In this document: positions 1-11,046 of the stretch, piece by piece | How the letters are laid out: every line of letters starts with the position of its first letter | How positions within the stretch are numbered: the stretch's first letter is position 1 | Source of the DNA: Bartonella krasnovii | GTDB lineage: Bacteria > Pseudomonadota > Alphaproteobacteria > Rhizobiales > Rhizobiaceae | Direction: 5' to 3' | Assembly: GCF_003606345.3 (NCBI RefSeq) | Contig: NZ_CP031844.2 | Location: 2,029,001-2,093,000, forward strand | DNA: 64,000 bases | The notes under the pieces: model-generated | The model's database searches: none | The model's input: the letters and a program-made list of their open reading frames with translations, nothing else | What the model was told of the DNA's origin: nothing | Made by a program: the position numbers and the translations under genes

Positions 1-117
1 TGTTTTTATATTGTGAGTATAAAGAAATTTCCAAATTTTTGCTTGCTATTATTGACGAATAAATTCAAGAACCATACACCCTAATTTGAAAAGAATATAA
101 TTTTTAGGATAAAGATA

Positions 118-1779
118 ATGATGCGTGATCAGTGTGATGCCCTTAGCCTTACGCCAGAATTAAAAGATGCAGCTGCTCAATCAAGAGCTTGGCCCTTTGA
201 AGAAGCACGTAAGATTATCAAACGCTATGAAAAAACAGGTTATCCAGAGAGTGTAATATTTGAAACGGGCTATGGGCCTTCTGGTTTGCCGCATATTGGC
301 ACTTTTGGGGAGGTAGCACGTACTACTATGGTGCGTCATGCTTTTCATATTCTCACAGAGAATAAAGTGAAAACAAAATTACTTTGTTTTTCTGATGATA
401 TGGATGGTTTGCGTAAGGTTCCAGATAATGTACCTGATCGTGAGAAGATGGAAAGCTATCTTGGTCAACCGTTGAGTCGTGTCCCTGATCCTTTTGGAGA
501 TGACTATCCTTCTTTTGGAGCGGCAAATAATGCACGTTTACGGGCTTTTCTTGATCGTTTTGGTTTTGATTATGAATTTGCAAGTGCTACGGATTATTAC
601 AGTTCCGGTCGTTTTGATGAAACACTTTTAAAAATCCTTGCTTGTTATGACAAGGTGATGGCAATTGTTTTACCAACCTTGGGTGAAGAACGACAGGCGA
701 CTTATTCTCTCTTTTTACCGATTTCTCCCTTTTCTGGAAAAGTATTACAAGTACCGATGATTGCGCGTAATGTTGAAAAAGGAACGGTTACTTATATCGA
801 ACCTGAAACAGGAGAAACTATAGAAACGGAGGTTACAGGGGGAAAGATCAAGTGTCAGTGGAAGGTGGATTGGGCAATGCGTTGGACAGCGCTTGGCATT
901 GATTATGAAATGGCAGGAAAAGATCTTATCGATTCCACAAATCTTTCTTCTAAAATTTGTAAAGTATTGGGTGGGAAGCCTCCAGAAGGATTTAACTATG
1001 AGCTCTTTTTGGATGAGAAGGGTCAGAAAATTTCTAAATCCAAGGGAAATGGTTTAACCATTGATGAATGGCTTACTTACGCTCCAACGGAGAGCTTAGG
1101 GCTTTATATGTTTTCAAAGCCCAAAACAGCCAAAAGGCTTTATTTTGATGTGATTCCAAAAGTTGTGGATGAGTATTATGCGCATCTTTCTGCCTATGGT
1201 CGTCAAAGTTGGCAAGAACGGCTTAATAATCCAGTATGGCATATCCATAACGGTTGTCCTCCACAGGTTGATTTACCGGTACCCTTTGCCCTTCTGTTGA
1301 ATTTAGTAAGTGCTTCAAATGCAGAAAATAAAGAGGTTCTCTGGGGGTTTATTTCTCGCTATGCTCAAGGAGCCAATGCGCAAACTTATCCAGAACTTGA
1401 TCAATTAGTGCAATTTGCTCTGAAATATTTTGATGTTTTTGTTAAACCTAACAAAAAATTTCGAATGGCAGATGATAATGAACGGACAACATTAGCACAA
1501 ATTGATGCAAAATTAGCCAGTTTACCTGAAACTGCTGATAGCAATATGATTCAAAATGCACTTCTTGATGTTGCACGTTTAATAGAACGCTATCAAGATC
1601 ATAATAAAAAAAGCCCTGAAGGGGGTCCTGGTGTTTCAAATGTCTTTTTTCAAATGATCTATGAAGTCCTTTTAGGGCAAGAAAGAGGACCACGATTGGG
1701 ATCATTTATTGCTTTGTATGGGATTAATGAAATGCGTGCATTGATTGCTGAAGCGCTTGCGCGACCTGTGGGGAAATAA
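118..1779 (+). CDS. lysK: Class I lysyl-tRNA synthetase
   Basis: Charges tRNA-Lys with lysine in the cytoplasm. At 553 residues it is the class I (Rossmann-fold) form used by many alphaproteobacteria and archaea, not the class II LysS of enterics. The HIGH-type signature is visible as PHIGTFGE near residue 58 and the KMSKS loop as KISKSKGN near residue 303. The C-terminal part is a helical anticodon-binding cage. Two ATGs are adjacent (118 and 121) behind an AGGAT purine stretch, so the start is ambiguous by one codon. A possible promoter, TTGACG (52-57) 17 bases before a weak TACACC, lies upstream. The stop codon overlaps the prfC start (TAATG), so the two genes are probably translationally coupled. 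Identity is secure. Confidence 0.95.
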   Translation: MMRDQCDALSLTPELKDAAAQSRAWPFEEARKIIKRYEKTGYPESVIFETGYGPSGLPHIGTFGEVARTTMVRHAFHILTENKVKTKLLCFSDDMDGLRKVPDNVPDREKMESYLGQPLSRVPDPFGDDYPSFGAANNARLRAFLDRFGFDYEFASATDYYSSGRFDETLLKILACYDKVMAIVLPTLGEERQATYSLFLPISPFSGKVLQVPMIARNVEKGTVTYIEPETGETIETEVTGGKIKCQWKVDWAMRWTALGIDYEMAGKDLIDSTNLSSKICKVLGGKPPEGFNYELFLDEKGQKISKSKGNGLTIDEWLTYAPTESLGLYMFSKPKTAKRLYFDVIPKVVDEYYAHLSAYGRQSWQERLNNPVWHIHNGCPPQVDLPVPFALLLNLVSASNAENKEVLWGFISRYAQGANAQTYPELDQLVQFALKYFDVFVKPNKKFRMADDNERTTLAQIDAKLASLPETADSNMIQNALLDVARLIERYQDHNKKSPEGGPGVSNVFFQMIYEVLLGQERGPRLGSFIALYGINEMRALIAEALARPVGK

Positions 1780-3353
1780 TGGAAAAGCGCGTGCAAGAAG
1801 TAAAACGGCGTCGCACATTTGCAATTATCGCCCATCCAGATGCGGGAAAAACAACACTAACAGAAAAGCTGTTATTATTTGGTGGAGCTATTCAGCTTGC
1901 TGGTGAGGTAAAAGCAAAAAAAGACCGTATTCAAACCCGTTCTGATTGGATGCATATTGAACGTGATCGGGGTATTTCAGTTGTAACATCGGTGATGACA
2001 TTTGAATATGCAGACCATATTTTTAATCTGTTAGACACGCCAGGCCACGAGGATTTTGCTGACGATACTTATCGTACTCTTACAGCCGTTGATAGTGCTA
2101 TTATGGTGCTGGATGGTGCACGCGGAATTGAGCCTAGAACACTGAAATTATTTGAAGTGTGTCGCATGCGGGATATTCCTATAGTGACTTTTATCAACAA
2201 GATGGACCGTGAGGCACGTGATCCTATAGAGCTGTTAGATGAGATTGAAGAAAAGCTTGCCCTCGATACTGCACCAATAACTTGGCCGATTGGTACGGGA
2301 AAAGATTTTGTAGGAACATTTGATCTTCATCATAATAGGTTTCGTCAAAAAGATGATGAAGTAACACAACAGACAGTTTCTAAGCTTGATGAGGTTGCAA
2401 ATCTGCTTCCTGAGTATCAGCGTTCACATTTTATCGAAGGTGTAGAACTTGCACGAAGTGCTTGCAAAAATTTTGATCTTCAATCTTTCCGTGAAGGGCA
2501 TATGACACCGGTTTATTTTGGTTCGGCTTTACGAAACTTTGGTGTTCGTGATTTGATTAATGCGCTTGTTGATTTTGGTCAAAGTCCTCGTGATCAGGAT
2601 GCAGATCAACGCAATATTGTTGCAACGGAAGCTAAAATGACAGGGTTTGTTTTTAAAATTCAAGCGAATATGGACCCTAATCACCGTGATCGTATTGCAT
2701 TTTTTCGGGTCTGTTCTGGAACACTTGAACGTGGCATGAAGACAAAGTTAGTCCGAACAGGAAAACCAATGACACTTTCAGCACCACAATTTTTCTTTGC
2801 GCGTTCACGGCAAATTGCTGATCAAGCCTATGCTGGTGATATTGTAGGAATTCCTAATCATGGCACATTGCGTATAGGTGATACCTTGACGGAAGGAGAA
2901 GATATCCTCTTTAAGGGAGTGCCCAATTTTGCACCGGAAATTTTGCGTCGTGTTAGTTTGGGCGATCCAATGAAAGCAAAAAAGCTTAAAGAGGCTTTGC
3001 AACAAATGGCTGAAGAAGGGGTTGTGCAATTATTTATTCCGGATGATGGGTCACCCTCGTTGATTGGTGTGATTGGTGCTTTACAGATTGATGTTCTCAA
3101 GGAACGGCTTAAAATAGAATATGGTTTACCCGTCAATTTTGAACCAGCACGTTTTAATATATGCCGTTGGATTTCGGCAGAAAATAAAGATGAGTTGCAA
3201 AAGTTTCTGACCAATCACCGCTCTGCCATTGCTCATGATCTAGAGGGTGCTCCAGTTTTCTTAGCAGAGAACCATTTTTCATTAAATTATGAAGCAGAAC
3301 GAGCACCAAAAATAAAATTTTCTGCTGTTAAGGATTATCAAATACGCGCTTAA
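1779..3353 (+). CDS. prfC: Peptide chain release factor 3 (GTPase)
   Basis: Translational GTPase that removes RF1/RF2 from the ribosome after peptide release. The 524-residue length is normal for RF3. GTPase motifs are in order: P-loop AHPDAGKTT near residue 18, switch I segment DRGISVVTS, G3 DTPGHEDF, and G4 FINKMD. Domains II and III follow. The switch I wording and the absence of an EF-G domain IV distinguish it from EF-G. The start overlaps the lysK stop by one base, so a shared transcript is very likely. No terminator is obvious in the AT-rich gap that follows. Confidence 0.95.
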   Translation: MEKRVQEVKRRRTFAIIAHPDAGKTTLTEKLLLFGGAIQLAGEVKAKKDRIQTRSDWMHIERDRGISVVTSVMTFEYADHIFNLLDTPGHEDFADDTYRTLTAVDSAIMVLDGARGIEPRTLKLFEVCRMRDIPIVTFINKMDREARDPIELLDEIEEKLALDTAPITWPIGTGKDFVGTFDLHHNRFRQKDDEVTQQTVSKLDEVANLLPEYQRSHFIEGVELARSACKNFDLQSFREGHMTPVYFGSALRNFGVRDLINALVDFGQSPRDQDADQRNIVATEAKMTGFVFKIQANMDPNHRDRIAFFRVCSGTLERGMKTKLVRTGKPMTLSAPQFFFARSRQIADQAYAGDIVGIPNHGTLRIGDTLTEGEDILFKGVPNFAPEILRRVSLGDPMKAKKLKEALQQMAEEGVVQLFIPDDGSPSLIGVIGALQIDVLKERLKIEYGLPVNFEPARFNICRWISAENKDELQKFLTNHRSAIAHDLEGAPVFLAENHFSLNYEAERAPKIKFSAVKDYQIRA

Positions 3354-3778
3354 TGAAAAGAAGAATCTATTATATAACAATTTGGTTGGTGATAATTTGT
3401 CACGTTGAGTTGGAGTATTTTTTCTGAAAGCGATAGAGTATGTAAAGAACATTTTCAGATTGTCTTATATAAGAAGAGCAATAAATTTATTTTACAATAT
3501 AATTATACATTTATACCTTTTAAAAATTTAATATTTTTTTATAGTAGTTATGTGATTTAGAAAACAAGCTGTCGGTAATTCTTCGTTGAAATATATCAAA
3601 AAACTTTGATATGTTTTTTCACGAGAGCTTAAGACATGAAATGTCTTTCAATCTTTTTTTAATTTAAGCTAAAAATCTCCTGTATAAATATAGTTTTTCC
3701 TTGTATGAGAATTGTATACAGTCAAAATAATACAAATAATCAATAAGATGGAATTTGTTATCCCAAATATGATATTAT
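3354..3778. other. Intergenic gap prfC-addB
   Basis: About 425 bases, very AT-rich, with stops in all frames. I see no gene, RNA or clear hairpin. In several rhizobial genomes a MurU-type nucleotidyltransferase and a sugar kinase gene precede addB (remembered synteny). Neither is visible here, so this gap may mark where they were lost. Confidence 0.5.
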
Positions 3779-6700
3779 ATGACCTATAAACCACATGTTT
3801 TTTCTATTTCTTCTGGAACAGCTTTTTTGCCTCACTTTGTTGATGCATTGCTCTCTGGTACCCTTATTGATAATTTTGCTCTCAATGGAGATATTCAAAC
3901 AGCTCTTGCCGATAGCCTTATTTATGTTCCGACACGTCGTGCGGCTCGCGCTTTGCGCTTAGCCTTTGTTGAAAGAAGCGATACACAATCAACTTTCTTG
4001 CCAACCATTCGTGCTCTAGGAGATGTCGATGAAGACAGTTTTCTTTTTGTTGAAAATCATACCAGCGCTCTCGATCCACCCATTGGAGAAAGTGAACGCC
4101 TGTTATTTTTAGCGCGTCTTATTCGTCCATGGCGTGAAAATTTGCCTGCACATCTGCGTGCCATGTTTGGTACGGAAGATGTGCTTATTCCGGCTCATAG
4201 TGCCGATGCACTTTGGCTTGCTCAAGATTTAGCACATTTGATGGATGAAATTGAAACAGAAGGAGCAGACTGGTCAAAACTTAAAGATATTGCTCCTGAT
4301 ATGGTCGCTGAATGGTGGCAAATAACGCTCGATTTTTTAACGATTGTGACACAAAATTGGCCACAAATCTTAAAAGAAAGAAAACGAAGTAATCCCGCTG
4401 AATGGCGTAATCAAGCACTTACAATGCATGCAGAGATTTTACGACGCGCACAATCTGATAAGCCTATCATTGCGGCTGGTGTATCAGGTTCTATCCCTGC
4501 AGTTTCTCATCTTTTAAAAGTTATAGCCTCTCTACCCAAAGGGGCAGTTGTTCTTCCGGGTCTTGATTTTCATATGGATGAAGAACAATGGAATGCACTT
4601 GGCACAAGCAATAAAGAAAAAACAGCGTGTGTTTCTTTTGATCATGCAGAAAATGTTTTTAGCCATCCTCAATATCATTTAAAAAAACTTCTAACTCTCA
4701 TGGAGTGTCAACGTAGCCATGTTTGTGAAATTGGCCAACAGAGCACAACAAAGAAAAGGCGAATGGCGCTTTTATCAGAAGCACTCCGGCCAGCTTCTAC
4801 GACGGACAAATGGATACAAATTGTCCGTGATGATTATGAAGAACTTTGTGCAGATTGGTCATTTATTGAAGCGATAAATGAACGTGAGGAAGCTTTGGCT
4901 ATCGCTGTCGCTTTACGAAAAGCTATTGAAAACCCCAAAAAAACCGCAGCCCTTATTACAAATGACCGTAATTTAGCCCGCCGTGTTGCTGCGGAGTTAC
5001 AGCGGTTTGGCATTGAAGCAAATGATTCAGGGGGAATACCACTTGCACAAACATTGCCTGTAATGCTTTTGCGACTGATCTTAGAAAATATTTTGCAACC
5101 CGATGACCCCATTGTTTTTCTTTCTCTTCTTAAACATCCACTGACAACACTCCAACAAAACCGTCATCGCTTACGCGAAATGGCAGAAAATTTTGAACTT
5201 TTTGTACTTCGAGGAAATACAGGGCGCATCAATCTTTTTGAATGTGATCAATTCCTTGAAAAATGGATTGAAACATATTCCCATGATCATTTTGAAATGA
5301 ACGCCCTTGAGCAGCAGAAGTTTGAAGAAGCACGTTTTCTGTGTCATCTTTTAAAGAAAGCTGTTGAACCTTTAACCTCTCTCATGAGACAAGAGAAAGA
5401 ATGCACCGTCAATGAAGCTGTCATAGCAACTGTCGAAGTTTTTGAGAATTTTGGTCGCAATGAGGATAATTCTCTTGCTCATCTTTATCAACACGAAGAA
5501 GGACAAGCCCTATCAAATTTTTTGCGTGAATTGGTCAGTGATCAATCAGGATTAACATTTCATCTGAGCGAATGGCCTGCTATGTTTTCTGCATTGATTG
5601 CAACGCGTTCTGTCACACCTTCACCTGGAGGACATCCACGTTTATTCATCTGGGGTACTTTGGAATCACGTTTGCAAACGGTTGATACAGTGGTCATCGG
5701 TGGTCTTAATGAAGGTTCATGGCCGATATCAACCCGAAATGATGCTTTTTTATCGCGACCGATGAAAATGATGTTAACTCTGGAACCACCAGAGCAGCGT
5801 ATTGGCCTTTCTGCGCATGATTTTCAATGGGCTATGGGAATGGATAAAGTGGTTATGAGTCGCGCGTTGCGGGTTAATCATACTCCTTCTATTCCCTCAC
5901 GTTGGCTACAACGTATAGAAACAGTTGTAGGAAAAAAGGTTTGGAAACAAATTCGTGCACGAGGTGAAATACTCCTCTATTGGACCAAGATGCTTGATCA
6001 TACAAGTGTAAATTCTGAAGTGAAACGTCCTTGCCCTGTACCACCTCTTGATATGCGTCCGCGTCATTTTTCAGTCACTGAAATAGAAACATTGCGGTAT
6101 GATCCTTATGCTATTTATGCCAAAAAAATCTTACGGCTCAAACCCCTTAAAGCATTGATTCATGACCCGAGCGCTATTGAGCGTGGAATACTTTATCACG
6201 CTATTCTTGCTGCTTTTTGCACACAAATAAAAAATCCAAATGCTGAAAATGCACTCAATGTTCTGCTTTCTATTGGACGTAAAGAATTTGATAAATTCAA
6301 TTTTCCACCTGATATTGAAACAGTCTGGTGGAATAATTTTGAAAATCTTGCTCCATTTCTAATTCAATGGGAACAAAGTTTAGGACAACGAAAGCGGTAT
6401 GCTGAAGTGGTCTCACAAAAAATACCTATAGGGACAACAGGAGTAACTCTTTCAGGACGGGCTGATCGCCTTGATGTCTTGCCAGACAAAACGGTTGAAA
6501 TTCTAGATTTTAAAACTGGAACTCCTCCTTCATCAAAACAAGTTCGTGAATTATTATTTCCACAATTGGCTTTAGAGGCAGCTTTGCTGATGGAAGGAGC
6601 ATTTCCAGATTTTCAAGATCTTACCCCCTCAAATTTATTTTACGTTCCCCTGAACGGAAAAGGTGAAATTAAATCTCAATCTATTCTTTTAAAGGAAAAA

Positions 6701-6898
6701 GAAGAAAAAACTTATCTCAGTGCAGTTAATCTTGGTGAAATTGCATGGAGAAATCTTATTGCCCTTATAACGTATTATCAAAATCCTCAACAAGGCTATC
6801 TCTCACATGCTGTTCCCATTGAAAAACGATATGAAGGTGACTACGACCATTTAGCACGGTTGTGGGAATGGTCAATTGGTTTTTATAAAGAAGAGTAA
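3779..6898 (+). CDS. addB: Double-strand break repair protein AddB, alphaproteobacterial type
   Basis: Subunit of the AddAB helicase-nuclease that resects DNA double-strand ends and loads RecA. It has 1039 residues. A superfamily I-like but degenerate helicase region fills the first two thirds, with PTRRAARALR near residue 51. The C-terminal RecB-type nuclease motif VEILDFKTG lies near residue 910. No canonical Walker A (GxxGxGKT) is visible, and there are no cysteines after the nuclease motif. The four-cysteine iron-sulfur staple described for Bacillus AddB therefore cannot form here. addA follows after only 2 bases, so the two are co-transcribed. The ATG start is preceded by poor Shine-Dalgarno sequence. 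Confidence 0.92.
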   Translation: MTYKPHVFSISSGTAFLPHFVDALLSGTLIDNFALNGDIQTALADSLIYVPTRRAARALRLAFVERSDTQSTFLPTIRALGDVDEDSFLFVENHTSALDPPIGESERLLFLARLIRPWRENLPAHLRAMFGTEDVLIPAHSADALWLAQDLAHLMDEIETEGADWSKLKDIAPDMVAEWWQITLDFLTIVTQNWPQILKERKRSNPAEWRNQALTMHAEILRRAQSDKPIIAAGVSGSIPAVSHLLKVIASLPKGAVVLPGLDFHMDEEQWNALGTSNKEKTACVSFDHAENVFSHPQYHLKKLLTLMECQRSHVCEIGQQSTTKKRRMALLSEALRPASTTDKWIQIVRDDYEELCADWSFIEAINEREEALAIAVALRKAIENPKKTAALITNDRNLARRVAAELQRFGIEANDSGGIPLAQTLPVMLLRLILENILQPDDPIVFLSLLKHPLTTLQQNRHRLREMAENFELFVLRGNTGRINLFECDQFLEKWIETYSHDHFEMNALEQQKFEEARFLCHLLKKAVEPLTSLMRQEKECTVNEAVIATVEVFENFGRNEDNSLAHLYQHEEGQALSNFLRELVSDQSGLTFHLSEWPAMFSALIATRSVTPSPGGHPRLFIWGTLESRLQTVDTVVIGGLNEGSWPISTRNDAFLSRPMKMMLTLEPPEQRIGLSAHDFQWAMGMDKVVMSRALRVNHTPSIPSRWLQRIETVVGKKVWKQIRARGEILLYWTKMLDHTSVNSEVKRPCPVPPLDMRPRHFSVTEIETLRYDPYAIYAKKILRLKPLKALIHDPSAIERGILYHAILAAFCTQIKNPNAENALNVLLSIGRKEFDKFNFPPDIETVWWNNFENLAPFLIQWEQSLGQRKRYAEVVSQKIPIGTTGVTLSGRADRLDVLPDKTVEILDFKTGTPPSSKQVRELLFPQLALEAALLMEGAFPDFQDLTPSNLFYVPLNGKGEIKSQSILLKEKEEKTYLSAVNLGEIAWRNLIALITYYQNPQQGYLSHAVPIEKRYEGDYDHLARLWEWSIGFYKEE

Positions 6899-6900
6899 TC

Positions 6901-9900
6901 ATGAGTTTTTTTTCTATTCCTGAAGCCGCTCTTGATGCACAAGCAACGGCAACACATCCCCAAAAAAACGTGTGGGTTTCTGCAAATGCTGGATCTGGAA
7001 AAACCCACGTTTTAAGTGAACGTGTTATTCGGTTGCTTTTAAACGGCACGCCTCCAGCACGTATTTTATGCCTTACTTATACAAGAGCTGCTGCGGCTGT
7101 TATGCAATCACGAATTTTTCGCACGTTGTCCAGTTGGAATGAACTGGATGATGCAAAGTTGCAAGAAACCTTAACACGCTTTGAAAATAGACCCGTCAAT
7201 ACGCAAAAATTAATTTATGCACGACAACTCTTCGCGCGCGCTCTTGAAACACCTGGTGGCTTAAAAATTCAAACGATTCATGCTTTTTGTGAATCTCTTT
7301 TGCATCAATTTATGTTAGAAGCCAATATCGCAGGGCATTTTGAGCTCCCTGATGATATCAGTCGCAAAAAATTACAACAAGAATCCCGTCGCCAACTTTT
7401 AGCGCGTCGTGATGTACAACCTGCTTTGCAACAGTTACTTCAAGTTATTAGCGAACATACTTTTAATCAATTGCTCTATGAAGCCGTTGAAAAGCAACAT
7501 AAACTCTCTAGTTTTTTATCGTCTCTTCTGTCTGAAAATGGAGAAGAAAAATTACGCGCGCTTTTTAACTTAGCGCCCAGTGAAACAAACCAATGCCTAT
7601 TAGAACAAATTCAACAAACCGCACGTCTTCCTCTTTATGCTCTTAAGCATTGTGAAACCAATGGTAGTCAACGTCTGAAAGAGATGGTGGAAAAGTTTTC
7701 CCAATTGGGAGAGATGCATGATGAGACCAATATTCTCAAGATTGTCTCTGATATTTATTTTAAAACAAAAGGTGAGCCGCGTAATTTTTCACATTTATTT
7801 CGTAAAAAATCAGATGAAATTTGGCCTTTTATTCAACAAATGCTTGAAGATAAACAAAACAAGCTTTCTGTTCTTTTAGAAAAATATCAATGCGCAAAAG
7901 TTGCCACCCTCAATATGGCTGCTTTTCAGCTGTGTGCTGTTTATCTCGAAATCTATACCAATCTAAAAAAGGCCAATGGTTTGTTAGACTTTGACGACCT
8001 TATTGAGCGTACGCTTCATTTGTTACAGCGCAAAGGTGCAAGCCAATGGGTGCACTATAAACTTGATCAGGGGCTTGATCATATTCTACTTGATGAAGCA
8101 CAAGACACCAACCCTGAGCAATGGCAAATTATTCAACTGTTGGCGCAAGAATTTTTCTCAGGGTATAGCCAACGAACAAATATACGGACTCTTTTTGCTG
8201 TTGGAGATGAAAAGCAATCTATTTATTCTTTTCAAGGTGCTGCTCCAGAAAATTTTGCTGTAAATGGGCGAATCATTCAAAAAAAAGTACAGCAAACAAA
8301 TCAGCAATTTGAAAAAATACAACTGCATTATTCTTTTCGCTCGACAGCAGATGTTCTTAAAAGCGTTGATCTTGTTTTTGAAACACCAGAAAACTATAAA
8401 GGACTTTCGGCAGAAAATACAAAGACGGTGCATGAAGCTATTCGTGTTCATAGTCCCGGTGAGGTTGTTATATGGGATGCTATTTCCAAAGAAACAAGCG
8501 AATTTCCGCATGATTGGTATTTAAGCGTTGATCATTTAGATACCCCTGAAGTTCGTTTAGCAGAAAAAATTGCTGAAACGATTGCTGGCTGGTTGCAAAA
8601 AGGTGAAATGCTTCCAGCAAAGGGACGTTTAATACGGGCAAGTGATATTATGATCTTGGTCCGTAAACGTGATAAATTTGTCTCAGCTCTTTCCCGGGCT
8701 CTTAAACAGCTTAATATTCCAGTAGCAGGGGCTGATCGTTTACAACTTACCAAACATATTAGTATCCGCGATTTAATGGCGCTTGCACGTTTTGTTTTGC
8801 AGCCACAAGATGATCTTTCTCTTGCTTGCGTATTAAAAAGTCCCCTTTTTGCTTTTTGTGAAGAGGAACTCTATCAGCTTGCCGCACACCGCACCGGTTC
8901 TCTTTGGCAAAGCTTATCTACGCACGCATCATTGAAAGCGTCTTTTAAAGATGCTTTTGAAAAGCTGAATCATTATCGCTCTTTAGTGGATAAAATACCG
9001 GTTTTCGAGTTTTATAGCCATATTTTGAATAATGATAAGGGAAGACAAAAAATTCTATCTCGTTTAGGCTCTGAAGCCAATGATGTACTCGATGCTTTTA
9101 TGGATTATACGCTTAACATTCAAAAAACAGGATTACCAGGATTACAAGCTTTTTTAGAAACATTAAGTGCAAGCGAACCAGAAATTAAACGTGAATTTGA
9201 ACAAAACAATGAAGAAATTCGCATCATGACTGTTCATGCCGCAAAAGGACTAGAAGCTGCTGTTGTATTTTTGGTTGATCCTGGTAGTGCGATTTGGCAC
9301 CCTCAGCATGCGCCTCATTTACTTAAAGTGTCTTTAGACAATGCACAAGAGAACGGACAACAAGCTTTTGTTTGGCGCCCCAATGAAAAGTTTGATACCA
9401 AACTCTCTAAAAAAGCAATTTCACATTTAAAAGAGCGTGCAGAAGAAGAGTATAGGCGCCTTCTTTATGTAGGAATGACACGCGCTGAAGATCGTTTATT
9501 TATTTGTGGATATAAAGGTAAAAAAACGCCCTCTGATACATGGCTACAACTGGTAAAAAACGCCCTTGAACCCCATGCGGTTGCTATAAAAGGCCCTACA
9601 GAAGATATTTCTGCTTGGCGTTATTGCATTACATCTTCTTCTGCGGCTCCTATAAACCAAGAAGTCGCTTTTGCTGAGAGTCAAGACTTACCACCTTTGC
9701 CTACTTTTTTCTCTCATAAAGTATCAGCAGAACCAGTGCTCCCAAAACCATTAAAACCCTCTCTCGCAAGCCTTTCCATTGAAGCTGATAGAGATCTTTC
9801 TTCAAACCCAAAACAACTTTTCACTTCACCTGTTTTAGGAGAAATAAACACCAACAGAGCTTTTTCCATTGAATATGGTCATCTCATTCACCGATTATTA

Positions 9901-10377
9901 CAATATCTACCTGACTGCCCCCCACAAAAACGTCAAGATTATGCTCGAGACTATCTCAATATCAAAGCCTCTCATTGGGAGGAAAGCCAAAGAGAAGATG
10001 CTCTTCGCCATGTTTGGAAAATGTTAGATCATGTTTATCTCAAACCCCTCTTCTCTGAGCATTCACGTGCTGAGGTTCCTTTAATGGGTATTGTAAAAAT
10101 TCGAGGAAAAGAACAAGTAGTTTCTGGTCAAATTGACCGTCTCTACATCACGCAAGACAGCATTATCTTTGCTGATTTTAAAACGGGATACCCACCAGAA
10201 AATGAAGCTGCTATTGCTCCTCATTATTGGTTGCAAATGGCTCTTTATCGAAAATTATTACAAGCTATTCATCCTGATAAAGATGTCCAAGCTCTGCTTG
10301 TCTACAGTAAAGAAGCTAAAATTTTTAAACTTCCTCCAGAAAAGCTTGAGGCATTTCTTAATGAAATTGCCTTATAA
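6901..10377 (+). CDS. addA: Double-strand break repair helicase AddA (UvrD family)
   Basis: Catalytic 3'-5' helicase and nuclease subunit of AddAB, acting on broken chromosome ends. It has 1158 residues. Walker A is NAGSGKTHV near residue 30. Walker B is LLDEAQDTNPEQW near residue 395. Other helicase motifs are GDEKQSIYSFQGA, MTVHAAKGLE and LLYVGMTRAEDRLF. A second RecB-like nuclease, FADFKTGYPP, sits near residue 1095. All motifs look intact. It directly follows addB, and trxA comes about 170 bases downstream on its own likely promoter. The repeated short ORFs in other frames across this gene are shadows. Confidence 0.95.
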   Translation: MSFFSIPEAALDAQATATHPQKNVWVSANAGSGKTHVLSERVIRLLLNGTPPARILCLTYTRAAAAVMQSRIFRTLSSWNELDDAKLQETLTRFENRPVNTQKLIYARQLFARALETPGGLKIQTIHAFCESLLHQFMLEANIAGHFELPDDISRKKLQQESRRQLLARRDVQPALQQLLQVISEHTFNQLLYEAVEKQHKLSSFLSSLLSENGEEKLRALFNLAPSETNQCLLEQIQQTARLPLYALKHCETNGSQRLKEMVEKFSQLGEMHDETNILKIVSDIYFKTKGEPRNFSHLFRKKSDEIWPFIQQMLEDKQNKLSVLLEKYQCAKVATLNMAAFQLCAVYLEIYTNLKKANGLLDFDDLIERTLHLLQRKGASQWVHYKLDQGLDHILLDEAQDTNPEQWQIIQLLAQEFFSGYSQRTNIRTLFAVGDEKQSIYSFQGAAPENFAVNGRIIQKKVQQTNQQFEKIQLHYSFRSTADVLKSVDLVFETPENYKGLSAENTKTVHEAIRVHSPGEVVIWDAISKETSEFPHDWYLSVDHLDTPEVRLAEKIAETIAGWLQKGEMLPAKGRLIRASDIMILVRKRDKFVSALSRALKQLNIPVAGADRLQLTKHISIRDLMALARFVLQPQDDLSLACVLKSPLFAFCEEELYQLAAHRTGSLWQSLSTHASLKASFKDAFEKLNHYRSLVDKIPVFEFYSHILNNDKGRQKILSRLGSEANDVLDAFMDYTLNIQKTGLPGLQAFLETLSASEPEIKREFEQNNEEIRIMTVHAAKGLEAAVVFLVDPGSAIWHPQHAPHLLKVSLDNAQENGQQAFVWRPNEKFDTKLSKKAISHLKERAEEEYRRLLYVGMTRAEDRLFICGYKGKKTPSDTWLQLVKNALEPHAVAIKGPTEDISAWRYCITSSSAAPINQEVAFAESQDLPPLPTFFSHKVSAEPVLPKPLKPSLASLSIEADRDLSSNPKQLFTSPVLGEINTNRAFSIEYGHLIHRLLQYLPDCPPQKRQDYARDYLNIKASHWEESQREDALRHVWKMLDHVYLKPLFSEHSRAEVPLMGIVKIRGKEQVVSGQIDRLYITQDSIIFADFKTGYPPENEAAIAPHYWLQMALYRKLLQAIHPDKDVQALLVYSKEAKIFKLPPEKLEAFLNEIAL

Positions 10378-10485
10378 GTTATTTCTTCTCTTCAAAGTAT
10401 CTTTACGCTTTTTACTTTCATAAAATTGCTCAAATAAAAACGCTCCACAATTTTTGGTGCAGAAACCCCCTTTAATAATTTATCT

Positions 10486-10515
10486 TTGCAATAACTTGAT
10501 ATGAATTGTTATCAT
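10486..10515 (+). promoter_or_regulatory. Predicted sigma-70-type promoter of trxA
   Basis: TTGCAA (10486-10491) is separated by 18 bases from TATCAT (10510-10515), 36 bases before the preferred trxA start. The match is fair to the housekeeping consensus. This is a prediction from sequence only. Confidence 0.45.
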
Positions 10516-10551
10516 ACCAATCTATAAAAAATGAGTATAAAGGATAAATCA

Positions 10552-10875
10552 ATGACGTGTATAAAAGTTGATAAAGACAATTTTGAAAGTGAGGTTCTAA
10601 CCTCTTCTATCCCTGTTGTGGTTGATTTTTGGGCAGAATGGTGCGGTCCCTGCAAAATGATTGCTCCAATTTTAGATGAAGTTTCAACGGAAATGCAAAA
10701 TCAAGTTAAAATTGCTAAAGTAAATATTGATGAAAATCCGGAATTGGCGACCCAATATGGAGTACGCTCTATCCCTACATTATTGATGTTTAAAAACGGA
10801 AATGTCTCATCAAATATGGTTGGCGCTACCTCTAAAGGACGTCTTTCTGAGTGGATAAAAGATGGGCTTAGTTAA
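10552..10875 (+). CDS. trxA: Thioredoxin
   Basis: Small cytoplasmic dithiol protein that reduces disulfides, for example in ribonucleotide reductase and methionine sulfoxide reductase. The active site is WCGPC, followed by the conserved cis-proline segment (SIPT). I chose the ATG at 10552. It has an AAAGG sequence 8 bases upstream and gives 107 residues, the usual length. An in-frame ATG at 10531 would add seven unconserved residues. It follows addA as in other alphaproteobacteria, where folC and accD usually come next. Here those two lie 6 kb away on the other strand. A strong terminator hairpin follows. Confidence 0.95.
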   Translation: MTCIKVDKDNFESEVLTSSIPVVVDFWAEWCGPCKMIAPILDEVSTEMQNQVKIAKVNIDENPELATQYGVRSIPTLLMFKNGNVSSNMVGATSKGRLSEWIKDGLS

Positions 10876-10897
10876 TGCTATAATACATAGGCAACGA

Positions 10898-10937
10898 TAA
10901 AGGAGAGAAATTTTATCTCTCCTTTTGAGTTTTTTTC
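10898..10937 (+). terminator. Rho-independent terminator after trxA
   Basis: An inverted repeat (AAAGGAGAGA pairing with TCTCTCCTTT, six-base loop) is followed within a few bases by a run of seven T. It lies about 25 bases after the trxA stop and would end the addBA-trxA transcript. Confidence 0.8.
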
Positions 10938-11046
10938 AAACATTTTTTCTAAAATATATTAGTAGTAATTAAATCAAAAAGTTAGATGCATTTATTTTAA
11001 TACTTTTAAGAATCCACACTGTTATGCACGATTATGTCGATGTTTT

